Both the position numbers and the translations under genes were made by a program. A DNA stretch of 64,000 nucleotides from Flavobacterium aquariorum (lineage in GTDB: Bacteria > Bacteroidota > Bacteroidia > Flavobacteriales > Flavobacteriaceae), in contig NZ_QKXH01000012.1 in the NCBI RefSeq assembly GCF_003254745.1, positions 98,033-162,032 on the forward strand, in the 5' to 3' direction. The notes under the pieces were generated by a model. The model was not told the origin of the DNA. It did no database searches and saw only the letters and a list, made by a program, of their open reading frames with translations. Of the stretch, positions 42,975 to 50,652 are shown in pieces (within the stretch, counting starts at the first letter, position 1; every line of letters begins with the position of its first letter).

Positions 42975-43937
42975 TTAAAATTTCATAAATGAATACTGAG
43001 CCACTAATGTAGCGATTTTCGACTGAAGATTCACTTCAAATTTTTTATGGCTCTCCGAATGGGGATTAAATGGGCGGTGTTGCAAACCCTTTTGAATACC
43101 TTCGACTACATCCATTGTTGAATAAGCCGTTTCCGAAATAGTAGATTCCTTAAATCGTTCCCAAATATAATCAATTGCCATCTGGCTTGGATGTAACATA
43201 TCCTCCGCATAGAAACGATAATCGCGAAGTTCATCCATCATGATTTCGTAGGAAGGGAAGTAGACTATAGATTGCAGATTGTAGATTGCAGATTCCTTTA
43301 AAACGTGATAAATCGTTGAAATCAAATGTGCTTTACTGACTTGATTTTCAACAAAACCATCTTTAAGATGGCGTACCGGCGAAATAGTAAAAATGAAGTT
43401 ACATTTGGGATTGATCAATTGTATCAAACGAATTACATTTTCAATACTTTCCTGAATAGCTTGTACAGAAAGTAATTCTTTATCAAACTGCTTTTGGGGC
43501 ACTTTATGACAATTGGCTACTACTGCATTTTTTTCAATACTTTGATACACCCAGGAAGTTCCATACGTAATAATGACGTGGGTTGCTTCCTGCAATTGTT
43601 TTTTAGTTTCCCTCAAAATTTGATTCAGATTTACCAATAATTCGGATGCATCCGAATTGCTTAAATCAGAATGAACCTCAAAACAATGCCAACGTTCATT
43701 GTGAAAAAAAATATCTTCTTCGGTAAATAAAACCTCATTGATCACTCTATCGATAATTTTTTCAATAGAAACCGGATTAAAGATAATCCCGAATGGATTA
43801 ATCGTGCTTTGAAATTTGAAATATTGAAATTTATCTCCCATATTTTCGGCAAAGCAAGAACCCAAAGAGACAATTTTGGAGTTGTAGTCTATTGGATTGG
43901 GATTTTGTGGGATATCGATTTTGGTTGTGAAGTTCAT
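42975..43937 (-). CDS. GSCFA domain protein
   Basis: A 320-residue protein with the name-giving SLGSCFAENMGDKF near residue 30, followed by NPFGIIFNPVSIE and, near residue 230, FYAEDMLHPSQMAIDYIWERF. This is an SGNH-hydrolase-like fold: the Ser in GSCF and the Asp-x-x-His in DMLHPS would form the catalytic pieces. Members are thought to be acyl-esterases or transferases on glycans, but activity is unproven. A block of 7-bp tandem repeats (43260-43294) lies within the coding region, encoding SAIYNLQSIVY. The DUF4230 gene follows immediately. Confidence 0.87.
   Translation of the reverse strand: MNFTTKIDIPQNPNPIDYNSKIVSLGSCFAENMGDKFQYFKFQSTINPFGIIFNPVSIEKIIDRVINEVLFTEEDIFFHNERWHCFEVHSDLSNSDASELLVNLNQILRETKKQLQEATHVIITYGTSWVYQSIEKNAVVANCHKVPQKQFDKELLSVQAIQESIENVIRLIQLINPKCNFIFTISPVRHLKDGFVENQVSKAHLISTIYHVLKESAIYNLQSIVYFPSYEIMMDELRDYRFYAEDMLHPSQMAIDYIWERFKESTISETAYSTMDVVEGIQKGLQHRPFNPHSESHKKFEVNLQSKIATLVAQYSFMKF
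43260..43294 (-). repeat. five heptamer repeats inside the GSCFA gene
   Basis: Plus-strand units GTAGACT, ATAGATT, GCAGATT, GTAGATT and GCAGATT follow without gaps. The unit is not a multiple of three. Confidence 0.8.
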
Positions 43938-44055
43938 TGTACATTTTTAATATTTCAAAAATACGAAATAAAAAAACTTTAAATACAAAACCCCAAATAC
44001 TCCAATTTTGAAAAGGCGTATTTGGGATTTTAATTAATTTATTAATTCTTGAAAT

Positions 44056-46686
44056 TTACTTCACAAACTCAATAGCTTTAGTCAAAGCCTGAGCAATTCC
44101 ATCTGCATTTTTTCCTCCTGCGGTAGCGAAGAAAGGCTGTCCTCCTCCTCCTCCTTGGATGTATTTCCCTAATTCACGAACCACTTGACCCGCGTTTAGT
44201 TTTTTATCGGCAACCAATTCTTTAGAGATATAACAAGACAACATTGGTTTTCCACCATCAGCAGTTGCCAAAACCAAGAATATATTTGTTCCTAAAGTTC
44301 CCAATTCATAAGCCAAATCTTTTGCTCCTTCCGGACTTAAGTCAACTTGTCTGGCAAGAAACTGAATACCATTTATTTCTTGCAACTCCTGAGCCAATTC
44401 GCCTTTCATATTTTTGGCTTTATCTTTCAATAAAACCTCCAATTGTTTTTTAAGCGAAGTGTTTTCTTCCTGTATTGAATGAATAGCTTTTACAGGATCA
44501 ACGGCATTTTTCAACACTTCTTTTATCTCAGCAAAAGTAATCAACTGCGATTCGAAAAAATCTTTGGCAGCTTCGCTTGTAATTGCTTCAATACGTCTGA
44601 TTCCTGCAGCAACGGCACCTTCCGAAGTAATTTTGAAATGCCAAATATCACTTGTATTAGGAACATGCGTTCCTCCGCACAACTCTACCGAATCACCAAA
44701 TTTTATCATTCGAACCAAATCACCATATTTTTCTCCAAATAAAGCCATTGCACCTTCTTGCAACGCTTGGTCTTTTGGAATGGCCCTTTTTTCTATCAAT
44801 GGTAAACTCTCGCGAATTCTTGCATTTACAAAATCTTCCACTTCTTTAAGTTCATCATCTGTTACTTTAGAGAAATGAGAAAAGTCAAAACGCAAAGAAG
44901 CGGAACGTACCATCGAACCTTTTTGTTCGATATGAGTTCCCAATATTTTACGCAATCCTTGGTGCAACAAGTGAGTTGCCGTATGGTTTGAAGATGTTTT
45001 TGCTCTTTGAATTGCATCCACCACAGCAGTAAAACTATCGGTTAAATTGTCCGGCAATGATTTGGTAAGATGTATCGTTTGATTGTTTTCTTTTTTAGTG
45101 TCAATAATATAGATAATGTCTCCGTTTGGAGCTTCCAAATATCCTTTATCACCCGTTTGTCCTCCACTTTCTCCATAAAAAGGCGTCGCATTGAAAACCA
45201 ACTGATAAATTTCACCATCTTTCACACTATCCACTCTGCGGTATTTCGTGATTTTAACATTGTGCTTCAATCTATCATAACCCACAAATTCCTGAACGTC
45301 GTCTTCAACCAAAACATTCCAGTCTCCAGCCGTAACTTTGGAAGCCGCACGAGAACGCTCCTTTTGTAATTGCAATTGTTCCTGAAATCCTTTTTCGTCT
45401 AATTCCAATCCTTTTTCAGACAAAATCAAAGCCGTTAAATCGATTGGAAAACCATAAGTATCATACAATTCAAATGCTTTTTTACCATCAATTATTTTAC
45501 CAGAATTGGTGTTAATCACCGCATCCAACAACACCAATCCTTGATCCAATGTTCTCAAGAAAGAACTTTCCTCTTCACGAATCACGTTCGAACACAATGC
45601 TTTTTGCGAACGGATTTCTGGAAAAGACCCTCCCATTTGAGCACTTAAAGTGTCAACTAATCTATATATAAAAGGCTCTTTGGTATTCAAGAAAGTAAAA
45701 CCGTAACGAATCGCACGACGTAAAATTCTACGAATTACATAACCAGCTCCCGTGTTTGATGGCAACTGACCGTCGGCAATGGCAAAAGCTACCGCACGCA
45801 CGTGATCCGCAATTACCCGAATCGCAATATTTACTTTTTCTTCGGCTTCGTCTTTCGCTTTAATTGTATATTTAGTTCCGGTAATCGTTTCGATTTCTCT
45901 GATTAGCGGTGTAAAAACATCGGTATCATAATTGGACTGAACTCCTTGCAAAACCATACAAAGACGCTCAAATCCCATCCCCGTATCCACGTGTTGAGCA
46001 GGCAATTTCTCTAGAGAACCATCGGCTTTACGATTAAACTCCATAAATACATTGTTCCAAATCTCCACTACGTGCGGGTGATCATTATTCACCAAAGATT
46101 TTCCTGAAACCAAAGCTTTTTCTTCGGCAGAACGAATATCAACGTGAATTTCAGAACAAGGTCCACAAGGTCCCTGGTCACCCATTTCCCAGAAATTATC
46201 TTTTTTGTTTCCCAGAATAATTCGGTCTTCGTCAATCAACGTTTTCCAAATATCCCAAGCTTCCTGGTCAAAAGGCACATTCTCATCTGGATTTCCTTCA
46301 AAAACCGAAACATAAAGTATGTCTTTTGGAATTTTATACACTTCCGTCAACAATTCCCAAGCCCAGTGAATAGCCTCTTTTTTGAAATAATCTCCAAAAG
46401 ACCAGTTCCCCAACATCTCAAACATCGTGTGGTGATACGTATCAATCCCAACTTCCTCCAGGTCATTATGCTTTCCGGAAACACGAAGACATTTTTGTGT
46501 ATCGGCAATTCTGTTACTTTTTGGAGTTCCCAGACCCAGAAAATATTCTTTAAACTGCGCCATTCCCGAGTTGTTAAACATCAAAGTTGGATCGTCCTTA
46601 AGAACTATCGGAGCCGATGGTACAATTAAATGCCCTTTACTTTCAAAAAAATCTAAAAATTGTTTACGTACGTCTTGTGATTTCAT
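44056..46686 (-). CDS. alaS: alanyl-tRNA synthetase
   Basis: An 876-residue class II synthetase of normal length. The N-terminal catalytic core starts MKSQDVRKQFLDFFESKGH and includes the motif 2 region with RVSGKHNDLEEVG. The editing domain has HTATHLLHQGL near residue 570 (HxxxH zinc pair) and CGGTHV near 670. The C-terminal oligomerisation domain ends with the conserved AGKNADGIAQALTKA glycine-rich segment. It charges tRNA-Ala and clears mischarged Ser and Gly. Confidence 0.97.
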   Translation of the reverse strand: MKSQDVRKQFLDFFESKGHLIVPSAPIVLKDDPTLMFNNSGMAQFKEYFLGLGTPKSNRIADTQKCLRVSGKHNDLEEVGIDTYHHTMFEMLGNWSFGDYFKKEAIHWAWELLTEVYKIPKDILYVSVFEGNPDENVPFDQEAWDIWKTLIDEDRIILGNKKDNFWEMGDQGPCGPCSEIHVDIRSAEEKALVSGKSLVNNDHPHVVEIWNNVFMEFNRKADGSLEKLPAQHVDTGMGFERLCMVLQGVQSNYDTDVFTPLIREIETITGTKYTIKAKDEAEEKVNIAIRVIADHVRAVAFAIADGQLPSNTGAGYVIRRILRRAIRYGFTFLNTKEPFIYRLVDTLSAQMGGSFPEIRSQKALCSNVIREEESSFLRTLDQGLVLLDAVINTNSGKIIDGKKAFELYDTYGFPIDLTALILSEKGLELDEKGFQEQLQLQKERSRAASKVTAGDWNVLVEDDVQEFVGYDRLKHNVKITKYRRVDSVKDGEIYQLVFNATPFYGESGGQTGDKGYLEAPNGDIIYIIDTKKENNQTIHLTKSLPDNLTDSFTAVVDAIQRAKTSSNHTATHLLHQGLRKILGTHIEQKGSMVRSASLRFDFSHFSKVTDDELKEVEDFVNARIRESLPLIEKRAIPKDQALQEGAMALFGEKYGDLVRMIKFGDSVELCGGTHVPNTSDIWHFKITSEGAVAAGIRRIEAITSEAAKDFFESQLITFAEIKEVLKNAVDPVKAIHSIQEENTSLKKQLEVLLKDKAKNMKGELAQELQEINGIQFLARQVDLSPEGAKDLAYELGTLGTNIFLVLATADGGKPMLSCYISKELVADKKLNAGQVVRELGKYIQGGGGGQPFFATAGGKNADGIAQALTKAIEFVK

Positions 46687-47127
46687 TTTTGCTGTATATT
46701 CAGTAATTCGTTTATTTTTTTTAAAGTTTCTAAGTCTCTGAGACTCTAAGTTTCTAAACTAAAAAACTTATACACTCAGCCAATTAGAACCTTAGTAGCT
46801 TTTCTTCTTGGGCGTGCCCCCGTTGAGAAAAGGGGCTTACTTATAGCACCGCTTACAAAGCCCCTTTCCTCAACGGGGTCGGGCTATCCGCGCTACTTCG
46901 GTAGCTAGCTTCTATCCCTCACGCAAACCCGCACTATCAAGAACTTCTTTCTAAACCAAAAGACTCAGTCTCTTAGTATCTTAGTCCCGATAACTATCGG
47001 GATAGCGTCTCTCGAAAGACAGGCAACATTTATTTATTATTAAAAAAAAGAGCAGAACAACTGAAACATTTATTAAATTTGTTCGACTTACCTTTAAATA
47101 ATTTGCAAAAATAGGGTATTTTAAAAT
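46687..47127. other. 441-bp divergent intergenic region with repeats
   Basis: It lies between alaS and the M23 gene. It holds short repeats including AGTCTC-T-GAGACT (about 46733-46745), a family-1 element (46810-46924), and CCCGATA-AC-TATCGGG (about 46987-47002). No gene is visible. Confidence 0.7.
46810..46924 (-). repeat. dispersed three-way-junction repeat (family 1), copy 4
   Basis: On the minus strand it starts GCGTGAGGGATAGAAGCTAG and ends GGCACGCCC. The outer stem is GCGTG/CACGC, the inner hairpin GCTAC-CGAA-GTAGC. The distal stem pairs CCCCGTTGAGGAAAGGGGC with GCCCCTTTTCTCAACGGGG, a sequence different from copies 1 and 3 but still self-complementary. Confidence 0.85.
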
Positions 47128-48105
47128 ATGGCGAAAGTAAAATATTATTACGATTCCGTAAATCTGGCTTATCGCAAAATAAAAATCAGAAAGAGAAGAA
47201 AAGTTGGCTTTGCCGTTCTGTTTTTATTGGCATCAGCTATTTTTGGATTTTTAAGCTTCATTATATTGTTAAACACCCCTTATTTTGACACACCAAAAGA
47301 CCGCTTGCAAGCGAGGGAAATAGAAAATTTAAAATTAAACTATGCCATTTTAAACAAAAAAATGGACCAATTAGATGATGTAATCGAAGATATTGAGGAC
47401 AGGGACAACAATTTATATCGTGTTTATTTCAACACAGCCGCCATTCCCGAAGAAGAACGAAAAGCTGGTTATTCAAAAATAAACCGTTATGCAGCTTTAC
47501 AAGGCTATAACAATTCAAAATTGGTAATCAACACCACAGAGAGAGTGGATGCGTTGAGTAAAGAATTGGCCATACAATCCAAATCATTGGATGAAATTGT
47601 AAAATTGGCCAAAGCCAAAGGCAAACTGCTCTCGGCAATTCCGGCGATACAGCCCGTAAAAAATGAAAATTTAAAAAGAATGGCCTCTGGTTTTGGATAT
47701 AGAACTGACCCATTTACAAAGGCTAGAAAAATGCACGAAGGAATGGATTTTACGGCCAAAACAGGAACACCAATCTATGCCACTGGTGATGGAGTTGTTG
47801 CACAGGCTGACAATACCGCTTCGGGATATGGAAACCATATTGTAATCAGACACGGTTATGGATATGAAACACTTTATGGCCATTTAAGTAAATACAATTG
47901 TCGCGCAGGAAAATCAGTAAAACGAGGAGATATCATAGGATATGTAGGCAGCACTGGACGTTCCGAGGCACCACATTTGCATTACGAAGTACACAAAAAC
48001 GGAAAAGTGGTTAACCCGTTAAATTTTTATTATGGCAATATTTCGGCAGTGGAATACGTTGCAATTTCAAAAATAGCTAACCAAGAGAATCAATCTTTGG
48101 ATTAG
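47128..48105 (+). CDS. M23-family peptidoglycan endopeptidase
   Basis: A 325-residue membrane-anchored LytM/M23 protein. One transmembrane helix (about residues 28-49) is followed by a coiled coil (about 55-100) and linker, then the M23 domain from ~185: GFGYRTDPFTKARKMHEGMD carries the first His/Asp zinc ligands and HLHYEVHKNGK the HxH motif. All zinc ligands are present, so it should be an active endopeptidase cutting peptide cross-bridges in the periplasm. A MerR-family gene follows 85 bp later. Confidence 0.92.
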   Translation: MAKVKYYYDSVNLAYRKIKIRKRRKVGFAVLFLLASAIFGFLSFIILLNTPYFDTPKDRLQAREIENLKLNYAILNKKMDQLDDVIEDIEDRDNNLYRVYFNTAAIPEEERKAGYSKINRYAALQGYNNSKLVINTTERVDALSKELAIQSKSLDEIVKLAKAKGKLLSAIPAIQPVKNENLKRMASGFGYRTDPFTKARKMHEGMDFTAKTGTPIYATGDGVVAQADNTASGYGNHIVIRHGYGYETLYGHLSKYNCRAGKSVKRGDIIGYVGSTGRSEAPHLHYEVHKNGKVVNPLNFYYGNISAVEYVAISKIANQENQSLD

Positions 48106-48190
48106 TTTTTTAGTTGGCAGATTTCAGTCGTCATCTGAGCGAACTTGAAGGATAAAAAGAAGATTTAAAAAAAATATTCAAAATAAAATT

Positions 48191-48526
48191 ATGCATATAG
48201 AATTATCGCCAGATAAAAGATACTACAGCATAGGCGAAGTCGCCAAAGCATTTGATGTAAACGCTTCCCTAATTCGTTTTTGGGACAGCGAATTTGACAT
48301 TCTAAAACCAAAGAAAAATGCCAAAGGGAATAGAATGTTCACCCCCGAAGATATCAAAAACCTGCAGCTTATTTATCATTTGGTCAAAGAAAGAGGATTT
48401 ACTTTAGAAGGCGCCAAAATACATTTAAAAGAAGGCCAAAAGAAAACAATGGATAAATTTGAAATTATCAGTAAATTAGAAACCATAAAAATGCAATTAA
48501 TCAACATTAAAAACGAATTACAATAA
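48191..48526 (+). CDS. MerR-family transcriptional regulator
   Basis: A 111-residue MerR protein: winged helix at the N-terminus (YYSIGEVAKAFDVNASLIRFW, then GNRMFTPEDIKNLQLIYHLV) and a coiled-coil dimerisation helix to the end. It lacks a C-terminal effector domain and metal-binding cysteines. It lies between the M23 peptidase and lemA genes on the same strand; its target is unknown. Confidence 0.88.
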   Translation: MHIELSPDKRYYSIGEVAKAFDVNASLIRFWDSEFDILKPKKNAKGNRMFTPEDIKNLQLIYHLVKERGFTLEGAKIHLKEGQKKTMDKFEIISKLETIKMQLINIKNELQ

Positions 48527-48567
48527 CAATAAATTAAAACAACAAACAAACTCTAAATTAAACAAAC

Positions 48568-49149
48568 ATGAAAAGATTTTTGCCTTGGATTATCGGAATT
48601 GGATTAGTTATTATAATTGGCCTTTGGTATATTAACGTTAAAAACGGAGCTATTGAAGTTGATCAGGCTGTTAAAAAAGAATGGGGAAATGTTGAAACAA
48701 CTTATCAAAGAAGAAATGACCTTATTGGAAATTTGGTAAATACAGTTAAAGGTGCAGCTGATTTTGAGAAAAGCACTTTAACAGCTGTAATTGAAGCACG
48801 TGCAAAAGCAACTTCAATAACTGTTGACCCCTCAAATATTACACCTGAACAATTTGAAAAATTCAGTCAAGCACAAAGCGGTGTTTCTTCAGCTTTATCA
48901 AGATTATTAGTTAGTGTTGAAAAATACCCCGAATTAAAAGCTAACCAAAATTTTATCGATTTACAAAGAGAACTAACCAGTACAGAAAATCAAATTCTTA
49001 CCGCAAGAACTCGTTTTAATGAATCTGTTGAAACTTACAATAATTATGTTTTAAAAATGCCTAGAAATATAATCCTTTCCGAGTATAAAGAAAAAGCACT
49101 ATTCAAATCAGTTGCGGGTGCTGAAAAACCTGTTGAAGTAAAATTCTAA
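48568..49149 (+). CDS. LemA family protein
   Basis: A 193-residue LemA protein with one N-terminal membrane helix (residues 4-22) and a long helical bundle: VKKEWGNVETTYQRRNDLIGN is the most conserved block, followed by FEKSTLTAVIEARAKA and FNESVETYNNYVLKMPRNI. LemA genes commonly sit with TPM-domain genes, as here, where two follow. The role is unclear; envelope stress and membrane protein handling have been suggested for such pairs. A small GC hairpin with Ts (about 49159-49180) separates it from the first TPM gene and may reduce read-through. Confidence 0.9.
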   Translation: MKRFLPWIIGIGLVIIIGLWYINVKNGAIEVDQAVKKEWGNVETTYQRRNDLIGNLVNTVKGAADFEKSTLTAVIEARAKATSITVDPSNITPEQFEKFSQAQSGVSSALSRLLVSVEKYPELKANQNFIDLQRELTSTENQILTARTRFNESVETYNNYVLKMPRNIILSEYKEKALFKSVAGAEKPVEVKF

Positions 49150-49191
49150 AAAATCTAACCCTGCTTTGGCGGGGTTTTTAAAACCAATACG

Positions 49192-49629
49192 ATGTCAAAA
49201 GTAGAAGATTTTTTAAGTAAAGAAGACGAGCAGGAAATTGTTGAAGCTATTCGAATAGCCGAAAAAAATACTTCTGGCGAAATTAGAGTCCATTTAGAAA
49301 AAACAACTTCCCTAGATGCATATGATCGTGCTATGGAAGTTTTTCATGAATTGAAAATGGATGAAACCGAATTGCAAAATGGTGTTCTAATCTATTTGGC
49401 TGTCGAAGACAAAACCTTTGTGATTTGTGGAGACAAAGGCATCAACGATATTGTCACCAATACTTTTTGGGACAGTACACGTGATGTCATGATTACCCAT
49501 TTCAAACAAGGAAATTTCAAACAAGGATTAATTGATGGCATTTTGAAAGCAGGAGAAGAACTGAAAAAGCATTTTCCTTGGCAAGAAGGAGATACCAACG
49601 AATTATCAAACGAAATATCAAAAGGATGA
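49192..49629 (+). CDS. TPM domain protein, soluble form
   Basis: A 145-residue TPM (TLP18.3/Psb32/MOLO-1) domain without signal peptide or membrane helix: EDEQEIVEAIRIAEKNTSGE, NGVLIYLAVEDKTFVICGDK and HFKQGNFKQGLIDGILKAGE match the family. The TPM fold binds Ca2+ or acts in membrane protein repair in plants; the bacterial role is unknown. Its TGA overlaps the ATG of the second TPM gene, so they are co-translated. Confidence 0.87.
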   Translation: MSKVEDFLSKEDEQEIVEAIRIAEKNTSGEIRVHLEKTTSLDAYDRAMEVFHELKMDETELQNGVLIYLAVEDKTFVICGDKGINDIVTNTFWDSTRDVMITHFKQGNFKQGLIDGILKAGEELKKHFPWQEGDTNELSNEISKG

Positions 49630-50468
49630 TGGAAATAAGTCGAAAGTCGAAAGTCGAAAGTCGAAAAATAAAAGCTGGGTGGAACTTATTTCTTTATGTT
49701 TTTCTTTTCTTAAATAGTAGCTTTCTATTTGCCCAATTTACAATTCCGGAGAAACCTAATTTTCAAACTTCGGTTTATGATTATGCCAATGTTTTAAGCC
49801 CGCAGGAAAAAGCACAGCTTGAAGAAAAACTCATCAAATACTCAGATTCAACAACGACCCAAATTGTGGTAATCACTATCGAAAGTCTCAAGAACGAAAG
49901 TATTGACCAACTAGCCACAAATTGGGGACAAAAATGGGGAATTGGAGGAACACAAAAAGATGATAATGGGGTCATCATACTTTTGGCCAAAAACGAAAGA
50001 AGAATCGCCATTCACCCAGGATACGGACTTGAAGACCGTTTAACAGCAGCTATTGGTGGGCAAATTATTGACTATATAATTGTTCCTGAATTTAAAGCGG
50101 GTAGTTATTACCAAGGTTTAGACAAAGGCACAGACGCACTTTTTGATGTTTTTAAAGGAAAATACAAAGGTGAACGTAAACAAACCAAAGGAAAAGATTT
50201 TCCAATTTTACCAATCATTGTTATAGTTATCATCGTTTTGATATTACTTTCCAAAAACAAAGGTGGCGGAAATAGTAATTCAGGAAACCGTGGCGGTGGA
50301 GGCCCTAGCCTACTCGACGTCATTATACTAAGCAGCCTCGGAAGAGGTAGCGGAGGTGGTTTTGGTGGTGGATCATCAGGTGGCGGCTTCGGAGGCGGAG
50401 GTGGCGGCTTCGGTGGTGGTTTTGGCGGAGGCGGATTCTCTGGTGGAGGTTCAAGCGGAAGCTGGTAG
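49626..50468 (+). CDS. YgcG-like TPM protein, exported, with Gly-rich tail
   Basis: A 280-residue protein starting at ATG 49626 (or 49629), overlapping the previous stop. A charged N-region encoded by a 7-bp tandem repeat (MMEISRKSKVESRKIKAGW) precedes the signal segment NLFLYVFLFLNSSFLFAQ. The TPM domain follows (about 45-175: VYDYANVLSPQEKAQLEEKL, GVIILLAKNERRIAIHPGYG), then a transmembrane helix (FPILPIIVIVIIVLILLSK) and a Gly/Ser-rich tail. It forms a LemA-TPM-TPM unit. A frame opening further upstream (49578) would run through the preceding gene and is rejected. Confidence 0.85.
   Translation: MMEISRKSKVESRKIKAGWNLFLYVFLFLNSSFLFAQFTIPEKPNFQTSVYDYANVLSPQEKAQLEEKLIKYSDSTTTQIVVITIESLKNESIDQLATNWGQKWGIGGTQKDDNGVIILLAKNERRIAIHPGYGLEDRLTAAIGGQIIDYIIVPEFKAGSYYQGLDKGTDALFDVFKGKYKGERKQTKGKDFPILPIIVIVIIVLILLSKNKGGGNSNSGNRGGGGPSLLDVIILSSLGRGSGGGFGGGSSGGGFGGGGGGFGGGFGGGGFSGGGSSGSW
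49637..49664 (+). repeat. four AAGTCGA heptamers at the 5' end of the YgcG-like gene
   Basis: Four perfect units (49637-49643, 49644-49650, 49651-49657, 49658-49664) lie within the coding sequence just after the start codon. Confidence 0.85.
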
Positions 50469-50485
50469 AAATTATAATAAAAACA

Positions 50486-50514
50486 AATAAACCACTCAAA
50501 TCGAGTGGTTTATT
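50486..50514 (+). terminator. terminator of the lemA-TPM operon
   Basis: AATAAACCACTC (50486-50497) pairs with GAGTGGTTTATT (50503-50514). Confidence 0.8.
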
Positions 50515-50652
50515 TACTTATGCACTATTCTTAAAATTCTACAACTTAAAAATTTTATCTATTTACCAAATAAAAAATAAGTTAGGAAAAATTATTAATC
50601 ATTTTCTATTAAGTTTGAGGAAATAAAAAATCAAATTTCTTTTTTAAAAATA

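Noticed and set aside
46144..46629. 161-codon plus-strand frame opposite alaS
   Set aside because: It lies wholly within alaS in antisense, and its translation has no recognisable features.
49578..49625. Upstream extension of the YgcG-like gene
   Set aside because: It would need a non-ATG start inside the preceding TPM gene and would place 16 charged residues before the signal peptide; the ATGA overlap at 49626 is the natural start.
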